This document shows, piece by piece, positions 17,236 to 26,320 of a stretch of DNA of 33,356 nucleotides (position 1 is the first letter of the stretch; the number at the start of each line of letters is the position of its first letter). Below the pieces are notes generated by a model that saw only the letters and a program-made list of their open reading frames with translations, was not told the origin of the DNA and ran no database searches. The translations under genes and the position numbers were made by a program. The stretch is from a bacterium (GTDB lineage: Bacteria > Patescibacteriota > Saccharimonadia > Saccharimonadales > Saccharimonadaceae), in assembly GCA_030429935.1 (NCBI GenBank), contig JAUIGH010000006.1, positions 1 through 33,356 on the forward strand, read 5' to 3'.

Positions 17236-17784
17236 CTATACTTTTGTTACCTGTAACGCGTCCAGCTCCACTGGCGTGTCGCGGCCGAACATGCTGACCA
17301 TGACTTTGAGCTTGCCTTTGGCTGTGTCGATTTCAGATACAGAACCGTCGAAGCCTTTGAACGGCCCGTCGGTGATGTTGACGACTTCGCCTTCTTTGAA
17401 ATTGATCTGGTGTTTTGGATCTTCGACGCCCATGCGTTTTTTGATCTTTTTGATTTCGTTTTCAGAGACGGGTGTCGGCGTCGTATCCGCACCAACGAAT
17501 CCAGTGACCCCCGGCGTGTTGCGGACGATGTACCACGTCTCGTCAGTCAGCTTCATCTCGACGAGCGCGTAGCCCTGGAAGATTTTTTCTTCGACGACTT
17601 TGCGTTTGCCGTTTTTGATTTGGATTTGCTTTTCTTTTGGCACCATGACGTCAAAGATCTTGTCGGCCATGTCGACAGTCTGGATTCGCTGACGGATGCT
17701 GTCGGCGACCTTTTCTTCGTAGCCAGCGTACGTATGTATGGCGTACCAGGCACGCGTCTCGTCATATCGGTTGGTTTTTGGCAT
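17236..17784 (-). CDS. nusG: Transcription termination/antitermination protein NusG
   Basis: WYAIHTYAGYEEKVADSI, IFQGYALVEMKLTDETWYIVRNTPGVTGFVG, KOW FKEGEVVNITDGPFKGFDGSVSEID. Confidence 0.96.
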   Translation of the reverse strand: MPKTNRYDETRAWYAIHTYAGYEEKVADSIRQRIQTVDMADKIFDVMVPKEKQIQIKNGKRKVVEEKIFQGYALVEMKLTDETWYIVRNTPGVTGFVGADTTPTPVSENEIKKIKKRMGVEDPKHQINFKEGEVVNITDGPFKGFDGSVSEIDTAKGKLKVMVSMFGRDTPVELDALQVTKV

Positions 17785-17799
17785 AGTTTCCTTCTCCTC

Positions 17800-18270
17800 T
17801 TATCCTATAATCCATTCAAACATCGTGCCAAAGGCGCTGTCGAGCAACAAAATCAAGATGACGAAAAAGGCACAAAACAGCAGTAGCGCGCCAGTCATCT
17901 TCCAGGTGTTGGCGCGGTCAGGCCAGCGGACTTGACGCAGCTCGTACCAAGCACCGCGGAAATACGCGACCAGGCTGGCGAGCGGGTTGCCGATGCGTTT
18001 TCGCTGTTTCTCGGCTTTTTGGGCGTTGACTTCCGCTTCGGTCGGCGCGTCTTTTGATTTGCGCAGGCCCCGAGCTGTTCGGGCGGCGGCTTTTTCTTCG
18101 CTCGTCGCTTTATGAACGACAGTTGGCTTAGTGGCAGATTTGAGCGGTTTGCTCGATACTTTCGGCGCTTTGCTGTCGCTCGCCGAGATACGAGTCACGT
18201 TGGATGTTGATTTGCTGGCAGCCAACGCGCGCTTGGCGGTTGCTGCTTTCTTTGGTTTTTTATTGGCCAC
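17800..18270 (-). CDS. secE: Preprotein translocase subunit SecE with long basic N-terminal extension
   Basis: C-terminal FRGAWYELRQVRWPDRANTWKMTGALLLFCAFFVILILLLDSAFGTMFEWIIG; ~90-aa Lys/Ala/Ser-rich N-terminus. Confidence 0.9.
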   Translation of the reverse strand: MANKKPKKAATAKRALAASKSTSNVTRISASDSKAPKVSSKPLKSATKPTVVHKATSEEKAAARTARGLRKSKDAPTEAEVNAQKAEKQRKRIGNPLASLVAYFRGAWYELRQVRWPDRANTWKMTGALLLFCAFFVILILLLDSAFGTMFEWIIG

Positions 18271-18290
18271 GATGATTGATGCTCCCAATT

Positions 18291-18320
18291 TAAATAGTCT
18301 GCTTGGATGCAGACTGTCAA
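18291..18320 (-). promoter_or_regulatory. secE-nusG promoter with palindromic spacer
   Basis: Minus strand TTGACA-gtctgcatccaagcagac-TATTTA; the spacer is the inverted repeat GTCTGC-N6-GCAGAC. Confidence 0.6.
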
Positions 18321-18349
18321 GAATACTGTAGCGCTCCCAGCGGATTTCG

Positions 18350-20002
18350 TCAAGATTTTGCGGCTGTTTTCTTGACGAGTGGTAGTGTGATGCTGAATGT
18401 CGAGCCGTGATTGAGTCGAGATTTCATGTCGATCTCGGTATTCAGCTTGCGAGCGAGTTTGGCGGCGACATATAGCCCGAGTCCGGTGCCGCTATTTTCG
18501 CGGGTGCGGTAATCTTCGGCGCGGTAAAATTTGTCAAAGATACGCCGCTGGTCTGCTCGACTGATACCGATGCCACTGTCACAAACCGCGAACGTCACCT
18601 GACCGTCGCGCGAGCGTTTGACGTCGAGTTTGATCGAGCCCTCTTGGGTGTATTTAATGGCATTTGTGACAAAGTTTTGCAGCAATTCTTTGAGATACAG
18701 CCGACTAGCGCGGACAGTGCCAACTTTGCTCGGTAGATGCAAGTCAAAGCGCAGATTTTTGGCCGCAGCCTCTGACTCGTACTCGTGGTACAACGCTTCG
18801 ATCATCTCGTTAACATCTATCAGTTCGGCTTCGTCGGCTACTCCGCGTTCGGCGCGCGATAACGTGCTGAGATCATTGACCATCCGCGCTAGGAAAACAA
18901 TTTGTTCGTGAGCGGTGTCGATGGCTGATTTGATCTTTTCCTGGGCGATGCCATCACGACCCAGCATGACCTGGGCGTTGCTGACGGTGCCTTCGGCGAT
19001 GGTGATCGGCGTGCGCAGTTCGTGGCTGACCACACTGATAAATTCATCGCGCTCTTCCTCGAGTGATTTGGCGGTGGTGATGTCGCGCAGGATAACAATA
19101 AAGCCTGAGGCATCGTGATGCGGCTCATGCTCAAAACTACTACGGATTGGTGAATACGACACTTCCAGGCGGGTCGGCTCGTCGGATATCAAGGTCGTCA
19201 AGTCATCACGCGTCACCGCTGACGTCGCATCTACAAACGCGTCACTGAGTGCGACGGTGTTGGCGTCGTTGTCGCGCAGCTGCAGGACATCGTCGATGTG
19301 CTTGCGCTCTAGACTGGTGTTAGTGTCGAGCAGGTTCAGCACGGCGGCGTTGTACAGCAATATGGTGCCATTTTGGTCGGTGCTGATGACGGCGTCGGTC
19401 AAGTTGTTGATCAGAGTCGTGGTGCGGTCGCGCTGCAGTTGCGCCTGAGAGTGCGAATTATCGAGATCACGCTGATCTCGCAATGTTTGCAAAATCGTCA
19501 ACGCAGTGATGCCGCCAATAAACAAAGTGGACAATCCGGCAAAATACAGCACGAATAACTGCTCAATTTCTAGTGGCTGAACCGTAGCTACATAGGCGTA
19601 GACGGCGGCTAGGCCTGTCGCTGAATACACATAGCCGCGCAGACCAAAGTACATCGCTGTAGCCACCATCAGTAGCGCCCACATGTAGAGCAGCGGCCCT
19701 GTCGTGCCAGCGATCGCTACCAGATACCACGCGCTGATGATATGAAATACGATCAGCCGTAAAGCGAGCCTGGATGCATGTGTCGTGCTGTTGGCGTACT
19801 GCCACCATGCGAATAGCAACCATGCGGCGCCAACGATGTAGATCAGCGTTGCGTCGGGTAGCCGAGTGGCATGCGGCACCACACCAACCATCGCCAATAC
19901 ACTATAAATGACAAAAAATAATACATAGGCAATTGCACCCGCGTTGACAATTGTGTCATTGCTGTCAGATATGTGTCCGCGTGTGCTGCCTACCCATTTC
20001 AT
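18350..20002 (-). CDS. Membrane sensor histidine kinase with PAS domain
   Basis: N-terminal TM helices, PAS (LINNLTDAVISTDQNGTILLYNAA), H-box ISVVSHELRTPI, N/G boxes NFVTNAIKYT, DSGIGIS, GTGLGLYVA. Confidence 0.92.
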   Translation of the reverse strand: MKWVGSTRGHISDSNDTIVNAGAIAYVLFFVIYSVLAMVGVVPHATRLPDATLIYIVGAAWLLFAWWQYANSTTHASRLALRLIVFHIISAWYLVAIAGTTGPLLYMWALLMVATAMYFGLRGYVYSATGLAAVYAYVATVQPLEIEQLFVLYFAGLSTLFIGGITALTILQTLRDQRDLDNSHSQAQLQRDRTTTLINNLTDAVISTDQNGTILLYNAAVLNLLDTNTSLERKHIDDVLQLRDNDANTVALSDAFVDATSAVTRDDLTTLISDEPTRLEVSYSPIRSSFEHEPHHDASGFIVILRDITTAKSLEEERDEFISVVSHELRTPITIAEGTVSNAQVMLGRDGIAQEKIKSAIDTAHEQIVFLARMVNDLSTLSRAERGVADEAELIDVNEMIEALYHEYESEAAAKNLRFDLHLPSKVGTVRASRLYLKELLQNFVTNAIKYTQEGSIKLDVKRSRDGQVTFAVCDSGIGISRADQRRIFDKFYRAEDYRTRENSGTGLGLYVAAKLARKLNTEIDMKSRLNHGSTFSITLPLVKKTAAKS

Positions 20003-20036
20003 CGTTAGGGCTAGTATAGCGTATATGCTTTTGATA

Positions 20037-20747
20037 TCACAACGCCGGCGATTCGGCTTTGATGGCACGACGGTGCTGTTTGTAGTCGGGATCGGCTGCT
20101 TCAACCAATCGCCAAAATGCCGCACTGTGGTTCATCTCGCGGGTATGACACAGCTCGTGGATGAGTACGTAATCGATCAACTCGAGCGGTAATTTCATTA
20201 AAGCGATGTTCAGGCTAATTACACCGGCCGAGGTACAGCTGCCCCAGCGCGTACCGGTGTGCGGATAGCGGACGTTACTGTACTGGTAGCCGTATCGAGC
20301 GGCGAGGTGACGTAGTCGTCTAGATAAATACGTTTTGGCTTCTTTTTTGAGAGCCGAGATGACGGCGGATTGAATCAATCGCTGAATTTCGGTGGAATCC
20401 GCGTCGCTGCGCTCGGGTATCTGGACGGTGATGATGCGATCATGCGTTGCGGCATGTGGCTGGTCGATGTTTGCTGGGACGACACGCAGACGATGACTTT
20501 TGCCAATGAGTTGGCCGTCGGTGTAGCGCACTGACTGGCTGTACTCATCGATCAAGCGCTTGATGTCGCGTCGTGACCGCGCTGTAGCTTGTTTTATCAG
20601 ATACAGAGGCGTACGTGGCGCCGTGGTCGCCAGCAACTGACCTTTTGGCGAAACACGAAAGCGAATCCCGCGGGCATTGTGGTGGCGACGAATCTGGACG
20701 GTGCCAAGTACAGCATCCTCAAATTCGGTGGTTTTGGCTCTGGTCAT
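20037..20747 (-). CDS. YgjP/DUF45-type zinc metallopeptidase-like protein
   Basis: RWGSCTSAGVISLNIALMKLPLELIDYVLIHELCHTREMNHSAAFW (HELCH...H...FW). Confidence 0.88.
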   Translation of the reverse strand: MTRAKTTEFEDAVLGTVQIRRHHNARGIRFRVSPKGQLLATTAPRTPLYLIKQATARSRRDIKRLIDEYSQSVRYTDGQLIGKSHRLRVVPANIDQPHAATHDRIITVQIPERSDADSTEIQRLIQSAVISALKKEAKTYLSRRLRHLAARYGYQYSNVRYPHTGTRWGSCTSAGVISLNIALMKLPLELIDYVLIHELCHTREMNHSAAFWRLVEAADPDYKQHRRAIKAESPAL

Positions 20748-21331
20748 TGGACGATGACAGGTCGACGCGATGAACCGCCAGTGGCTCTGGGCGAGTCGTT
20801 GCTACTGGCGTCAGGACGATCGGTGCGTTGCTCGGTCAGTTTGCGCAAGACGGTCTTTGCCTGGGTGGCATAGGTGTGCATGCCGCTGATGACGACGTGC
20901 TTTTCAGGCTCGGCCGGCGGCGTAAAGCGACGAGTTTCGCGGTCAAATTCTTCGTCGCTCATCGGTGTCGGATTTGACCGAGTGCGCTTGGTGGCACGGG
21001 CATGAGTGATATTCGGATCGGTTTGCACCCAGATGAACAGAGGTTCGTAGCCGTGCTGCCTGGCCAGTTTGGCGATCTGTGTGCGCTCGGCTTTGGTGCC
21101 CGTCATACCTTCGTAGACGATGGTCTGCTTGGTTTTGTGGATCTGATCCAGCATATCGTAGGCTAACCCCAGAGCACTAGTAGCGTCGCCGGTGGCCAGA
21201 TGAAACTGCTTGGCGTCGAGGTACGGTGCATGAAACGTCTCGGCGAATCTGGTAGCAAAGGTCGTCTTACCGCTGCTCGGCCCTCCGATCATCACCAACA
21301 AATGGGGTTTGGCCAGGTGTAGTGCTTTCAT
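20744..21331 (-). CDS. P-loop AAA/kinase-like ATPase
   Basis: LLVMIGGPSSGKTTFATRFAE Walker A; overlaps the next gene by 4 nt. Confidence 0.8.
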   Translation of the reverse strand: MKALHLAKPHLLVMIGGPSSGKTTFATRFAETFHAPYLDAKQFHLATGDATSALGLAYDMLDQIHKTKQTIVYEGMTGTKAERTQIAKLARQHGYEPLFIWVQTDPNITHARATKRTRSNPTPMSDEEFDRETRRFTPPAEPEKHVVISGMHTYATQAKTVLRKLTEQRTDRPDASSNDSPRATGGSSRRPVIVQ

Positions 21332-21402
21332 TGCTGTCTAGTATAGCAAATAGTTGACCAAAAAAGCATCTTTCCCAGTCAAGCAATATCAGTATGTAGT
21401 AC

Positions 21403-21431
21403 TTGACAAAAGTAAACTGTAATGATACAAT
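21403..21431 (+). promoter_or_regulatory. Consensus sigma70-type promoter
   Basis: TTGACA-17-TACAAT upstream of the LPQTG protein. Confidence 0.75.
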
Positions 21432-21483
21432 TCTGACCATAATCTCAATAATCTCGTCAGTGGAGTGACGAAGAAGGAGTTAC

Positions 21484-23160
21484 ATGCGATTTACTACTAA
21501 TCTAAAGCTTTCGCTCGTCGGACTGGTGATAGCGGCCGCCTCATTTGTCGGCATCAACGCCATCCTCTCCGACGCCGACGCAACCAGTCGTGACGACTGT
21601 ACAGCGAATGCTGTCATCAAATGTGGTGTCGACAGTGTCGCCGACATGCGTGACGCCTACAACACCAACCGAACCAAGGACATCAAAGGCATCTACGGCC
21701 ACTCGTTCTTTGGTCTAAGTAGCGATGTGGTCAACAACTACACCGTCAAAACCGGTTCGGTCAAACGAAACGGTAACGTCTACGTTGGTGACAAACTCGT
21801 CGCCACTGGCGCCTACTCAGCTGGCCGTGACTACTACAGCGGTAGTACCAAGCGAACCACTGCGAACGGTACGACTTTTTACACTCGTTCAGTCGGTACT
21901 TGGCAGCAAGCTAGCTGGGATGTCTATGTCTTCCTCGACAAAAGCGGACGCTTCGTCGGTGCGGTCATGAAGTCATGTGGTAACCCAGTAACCGGTAAAC
22001 CAACCCAACCTAAACCTGTCTACAAATGTGTCTCACTGTCACGCATCAACAAAGACCGTACAACCTGGACCTTCCGCGGCAAAGCCCAGGAAAAGCACGG
22101 TGCCTCACTAGCTGGCTTTACCTTTAACTACGGTGACGGTACCAGCAAGTACGTCAAGTACACCGGCCACGACTCAGACGACGGTAGCTACAAATACGTC
22201 GACTCCACCAAGAGCTACACCAAAGCCGGCACCTACACCGTCAAGATTACTGCCCACTTTACCGTCAACGGTACCACCAAAAAGGTCACCAGCGCTGACT
22301 GTCAAAAACCAGTCACCGTCGAACCAAAACCTGAACCAAAGATGGTCGAAGTCTGTGACCTAGACGACATGACGGTCAAAGAGATCACGGAAGACGAGTA
22401 CAACGACAACCGTGAACGGTACACGACTGATTTGAGTAAGTGTGAGAAAGAGCCAGAACCAGAGATGGTAGAGGTTTGTGACCTGGACGACAAAACTGTC
22501 AAAGAAGTTACTCGTGAAGAACTGGAAGCAAATCCAGAACGCTACACCGAAGATTTGACCAAATGTGAGGACGAACCTGAACCAGAAATGGTAGAGGTTT
22601 GTGACCTGGACGACAAAACTGTCAAAGAAGTTACCCGTGAACAGCTCGAAGCTAACCCAGAGCGCTACACCGAAGACCTCGCTAAATGTGAAAAAGAGCC
22701 AGAACCTGAAATGGTCGAAGTCTGTGATCTAGACGACTACAGCATCACCGAAGTGACCCGCGAAGAACTGGAAGCAAATCCAGAACGCTACACAACTGAC
22801 CTCGAAAAATGTGACGACGTCGAAGTCTGTGATCCAGAAACTGGTGAGATCGTCGAAGTCAAACCAAATGAAGCTGACGAATACGAGCCTGTTGACTCAG
22901 ACAGCTGTAAAGAGCAGCCGCCTGTCGAACAAGAAGTTACGCGCTGTGACCCTGAGACTGGCGACATCGTCACCGTCAAAGAGTCAGAAGCTGACGAGTA
23001 CCTCGCCAAGGACGCCGATGAGTGTAAAGACGAACCAGAAGTCAGAGGTGAAGTCACTGAACTGCCTCAGACTGGTATCGCAAGCACACTGTCTGGCCTA
23101 TTCGGCCTGGGTGCGATGACAACTGCCGGTTATTACTGGCTAGTCAGCCGCCGATCATAG
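21484..23160 (+). CDS. Secreted, sortase-anchored surface protein with PKD-like domain and Cys-containing tandem repeats
   Basis: Signal peptide; FTFNYGDGTSKYVKYTG...YTKAGTYTVKITAHFTV (PKD-like); C-terminal LPQTG + TM + RRS. Confidence 0.88.
   Translation: MRFTTNLKLSLVGLVIAAASFVGINAILSDADATSRDDCTANAVIKCGVDSVADMRDAYNTNRTKDIKGIYGHSFFGLSSDVVNNYTVKTGSVKRNGNVYVGDKLVATGAYSAGRDYYSGSTKRTTANGTTFYTRSVGTWQQASWDVYVFLDKSGRFVGAVMKSCGNPVTGKPTQPKPVYKCVSLSRINKDRTTWTFRGKAQEKHGASLAGFTFNYGDGTSKYVKYTGHDSDDGSYKYVDSTKSYTKAGTYTVKITAHFTVNGTTKKVTSADCQKPVTVEPKPEPKMVEVCDLDDMTVKEITEDEYNDNRERYTTDLSKCEKEPEPEMVEVCDLDDKTVKEVTREELEANPERYTEDLTKCEDEPEPEMVEVCDLDDKTVKEVTREQLEANPERYTEDLAKCEKEPEPEMVEVCDLDDYSITEVTREELEANPERYTTDLEKCDDVEVCDPETGEIVEVKPNEADEYEPVDSDSCKEQPPVEQEVTRCDPETGDIVTVKESEADEYLAKDADECKDEPEVRGEVTELPQTGIASTLSGLFGLGAMTTAGYYWLVSRRS
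22342..22833 (+). repeat. Four in-frame tandem repeats of 123 bp (41 aa)
   Basis: MVEVCDLDD units begin at 22342, 22465, 22588, 22711, exact 123-bp period; two diverged CDPETG units follow to about 23035. Confidence 0.92.
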
Positions 23161-23191
23161 TCGAACATACGCTATCGACAAGCACAAATAA

Positions 23192-23221
23192 ACCCGCCCC
23201 TACAACAGAGGCGGGTTTTTT
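23192..23221 (+). terminator. Rho-independent terminator
   Basis: acccgcccct-acaac-agaggcgggt then TTTTT. Confidence 0.88.
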
Positions 23222-23241
23222 GGTATACTGACGGGTAGCGT

Positions 23242-23318
23242 AGGAGTGTAGCTCAGCTGGCTAGAGCATCGGTCTCCAAAACCGAGGGTCGTGGGTTCGA
23301 GTCCCCCCACTCCTGCCA
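23242..23318 (+). tRNA. tRNA-Trp (CCA)
   Basis: Cloverleaf AGGAGTG/CACTCCT, anticodon loop CTCCAAA, TTCGAGT T-loop, encoded 3' CCA. Confidence 0.93.
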
Positions 23319-23321
23319 TGC

Positions 23322-23350
23322 AAAATGCCCGGTGTAATGCCGGGCATTTT
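23322..23350. terminator. Bidirectional hairpin terminator
   Basis: aaaatgcccgg-tgtaatg-ccgggcatttt 11-bp perfect stem. Confidence 0.75.
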
Positions 23351-23376
23351 GTTTAGCGACATGCGCCGTGTACAAA

Positions 23377-25521
23377 TTACTTCTTGATCGGCAGCTTGAA
23401 CCCGAATACGCTACCCATGCCTTCGCGGGAGTGAAAGATGATCTCGCCGTCTTGGGCTTCGATGACTTTTTTAGCCAAGAATAATCCGACGCCCGTGCCG
23501 TCAGGGCGTTGTTTGCGGGCGTTTTCGGCACGGAAAAACTTGGTGAATAGCTGTGATTGTTTATCGCGCGGCACACCTATACCGTGATCGTGCACTTCGA
23601 ACACCACGCGACCACGCGCCGCATGCAGTTTGATCGTGATCGTTGTATCGCTTGGCGAATAATAAATCGCATTGTCGATAAAATTCATGATGACTTGGCG
23701 GGTTTTATCTTCGTCGATGTTAACCTGGAGCGGACCATCCGGCGCATGATAGTCGATGTGCTGGCCATGTGATTCGGCCATGGTTCGGATCGATTCGATC
23801 TCTTCGGCCACGACCTTAGCGATATTCACACTCTGGGCGTCGATCATAAATTTTCCAGTCTGCAACCGCGATACGTTCAGGAAATCGCCGATCAGCCGCA
23901 CCATGCGTTCGCTGCTGGTGTAGGCTTCGGTCAGCAGCTTTTCCTGTTGCTTGGTGATTGTGCCGGCGTCGCCTTCGAGCACCATGCTAATGTAGCCTTT
24001 GACACTGGTCAGCGGTGTACGCAATTGGTGTGATGCCATCGACACAAATTCGTCTTTGGTCTCGTCGAGTTTTTTGAGCTGCTTGTTCGATTGACGCAGT
24101 TCCTTGGTGGCGGCATCGATGCGCTGCTGTAGGGTCGTGTTGAGTTCACGCAGATTTTCCACTGAGCGCGCGTTCTGAATCGCAATTGTCAATTCATCAC
24201 TGACCGCCGCCAGCACACGCATGTCACGCTCACTATACGCCCCACCGAGCCGCTCACGGATCAAGACAAAACCAAGATCATCGCCGAGCGGTAATAGTAG
24301 TGAGTACCTTCTAGTAAGCAATTTTCTAATTATTGCGCTGTCATAGATCGTTTCTTCGCGCTCGATATCAACAATTGGCTCGCTCACCTCGCCGAGGTAC
24401 ATATGCAAACCATCTATATCTTCTCGATTAAGCGTAAGTTTCCTCCCCTTTGTCGATACTATGTCCGAACTATCTAGCCGGCGCACCACAAACGAAACGC
24501 TTGATGCATGCATGGTCCGCAAAATAATCTCGGCGGATTGGTCAAGTAACGAACGCAAGTGAACAGTCGACGTTAATGCAGAGCCGAGTTCGGCAATGAA
24601 ATCGTCTGTATTATACTGCGTATGATAGAATATTCGATCCGTAACCCGATCAAAAAACGCTTTAATGGGCTGAAAAAGAATTGCGAGCACTAGTGCTATG
24701 AAGATATTTATCGGACCGGCAATTGTAGTGGTAATATTCGCTGAACTAAACGCAATCTCAGATACAATGTACGCGCTAAAGAAGTATACAGCCCCTAAAC
24801 TTGCTATCGTAGCCAGATATCCAATCGTACGAATAGTTGCTAATCGAATGTCAAACAAATTGTGCTTGGCTATCGCATATACACTTGCACCGACAAATAG
24901 CAGCAACCCTACAGGGCCATACGCGACGAAATCGTAATTTCCCAGCATCGGCAATATCAAATTGCATGCTGCACCGATAGAGGCACCTGCCACAAATCCG
25001 TAAAGTAACACCCTGTACTGTTGTCTGGTCTTTTTTGCAGCATGTCTAGCTGCGTGCAATAATAACGCATTTCCTATCAATAACCCCCCTATAATTGCTA
25101 GTCCGTAGAAAATTAAGGGCAGAGTCTGGGTCTGTATCTGCCCGTCGACAATGCTAACCCCAATAAAACCTGGCATAACACTTGCACATCCGAGCAAAAT
25201 TGTCGCAATGTCCAGCAATTTGACAGTTTGTCGGTCGAGTTTATCGGGCACGATAGCATTACAAAAATGCACGAAGCTGACTGTCAACCAGGCAGCAACA
25301 CCGTAACTAATTAACGCAACCATGAACTGCATATTGCCCGTCGAGACTAGGTAGACCGCATTCGTCGTCACCCATGCGGCCATAGCATACGTCATCACCG
25401 CAAACAATATATTAACTTTGTTGCGACGAGCCTGTGTAAAAACCAGCGTACCAAGAAGTACATTTAGAAACGCAATTACAATCAAGGCTGCTGGCTGTGT
25501 ATCGATGCCCACGTCAGTCAT
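23377..25521 (-). CDS. Sensor histidine kinase with N-terminal 7TM-type region and GAF-like domain
   Basis: Multiple TM helices, H-box VSMASHQLRTPLTSVKGYI, NFIDNAIYYS, DHGIGV, GTGVGLFLAKKVIEAQDGEI. Confidence 0.92.
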   Translation of the reverse strand: MTDVGIDTQPAALIVIAFLNVLLGTLVFTQARRNKVNILFAVMTYAMAAWVTTNAVYLVSTGNMQFMVALISYGVAAWLTVSFVHFCNAIVPDKLDRQTVKLLDIATILLGCASVMPGFIGVSIVDGQIQTQTLPLIFYGLAIIGGLLIGNALLLHAARHAAKKTRQQYRVLLYGFVAGASIGAACNLILPMLGNYDFVAYGPVGLLLFVGASVYAIAKHNLFDIRLATIRTIGYLATIASLGAVYFFSAYIVSEIAFSSANITTTIAGPINIFIALVLAILFQPIKAFFDRVTDRIFYHTQYNTDDFIAELGSALTSTVHLRSLLDQSAEIILRTMHASSVSFVVRRLDSSDIVSTKGRKLTLNREDIDGLHMYLGEVSEPIVDIEREETIYDSAIIRKLLTRRYSLLLPLGDDLGFVLIRERLGGAYSERDMRVLAAVSDELTIAIQNARSVENLRELNTTLQQRIDAATKELRQSNKQLKKLDETKDEFVSMASHQLRTPLTSVKGYISMVLEGDAGTITKQQEKLLTEAYTSSERMVRLIGDFLNVSRLQTGKFMIDAQSVNIAKVVAEEIESIRTMAESHGQHIDYHAPDGPLQVNIDEDKTRQVIMNFIDNAIYYSPSDTTITIKLHAARGRVVFEVHDHGIGVPRDKQSQLFTKFFRAENARKQRPDGTGVGLFLAKKVIEAQDGEIIFHSREGMGSVFGFKLPIKK

Positions 25522-26264
25522 TATACACAGCTAACCAATCTCTTCCCGAGCTTGATCATACCAGCCGCTTTGCCAGCGTTGCTAGTAGCTGTATCTTTAA
25601 CTTTATCGAGAGCACTTGACGGACGAATCAAACAAAATTCTAGCGACATCCCCTCGTCATTTTCGCCTTTAACACGCGCTGACGGGATGATTCCGTAACT
25701 TTCCAACAATTCCACCGTTCGTGATTCAGCTGTAAAAAGCCAAACCACTTGGTCTTGTTTCAGCGCGGCTTCGTCGCTGATAGCGACTGCACCGCCGATC
25801 ATTGTCAGAAAATCGATACGCGGGTTCGCGCCTTGCTGTTTAGCTTCATGTGAGTATGCCCTGGGATTCACGACAAACCGAGTCATATCATACACGCTGT
25901 CATGCCCGGCCAAAACTCCACTTCGTTGCAACAACGATTTGGCATCGTTTTGCATGTCAGTTTCCTCACCAAGCATTTGTATACTTAGACAGGTTTCTGG
26001 CAATTGGCCTTTCGCTTGGTCAAGATATGTCAGACGTAAACAAGATCGAAAACGGTCATCGTTTCCCAGCACTGCAAGTGATCGCGTAAGATAAAGGCTC
26101 CCGTCGTCATAGTAATCTGGATCTTCAGCTTGATCCCAACCTTTCCTCGCTGCATATTCAGCCCTCAGCTGATACAGCTCCTGTACTCTAGGATGCGTAT
26201 AGTCGAGAGTGAGCAGACCGGGTGCATCCTGTTCGCGGCCTCTTGGTATTTCTACGGCGCTCAT
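25521..26264 (-). CDS. LuxI-like autoinducer-synthase-fold (GNAT-related) protein
   Basis: LRAEYAARKGWDQAEDPDYYDDGSLYL ... CLRLTYL ... YDMTRFVVNP matches in order the R..F...GW...D.YD...R...(E/D)..RF pattern of LuxI-family synthases; start trimmed to ATG 26264. Confidence 0.6.
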   Translation of the reverse strand: MSAVEIPRGREQDAPGLLTLDYTHPRVQELYQLRAEYAARKGWDQAEDPDYYDDGSLYLTRSLAVLGNDDRFRSCLRLTYLDQAKGQLPETCLSIQMLGEETDMQNDAKSLLQRSGVLAGHDSVYDMTRFVVNPRAYSHEAKQQGANPRIDFLTMIGGAVAISDEAALKQDQVVWLFTAESRTVELLESYGIIPSARVKGENDEGMSLEFCLIRPSSALDKVKDTATSNAGKAAGMIKLGKRLVSCV

Positions 26265-26320
26265 GGTAGTCACTATACACTAGTTTGCACCTGATACGAA
26301 AAGCTTATACACTATGAACC

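Noticed and set aside
21484-23160. CRISPR-like array from the 123-bp periodicity
   Set aside because: Repeats are in-frame coding units without unique spacers; no cas genes in the window
23253-23576. 107-aa minus-strand ORF ending WQEWGDSNPRPSVLETDALAS
   Set aside because: Runs through antisense of tRNA-Trp; classic spurious tRNA-derived ORF, overlapping the kinase gene
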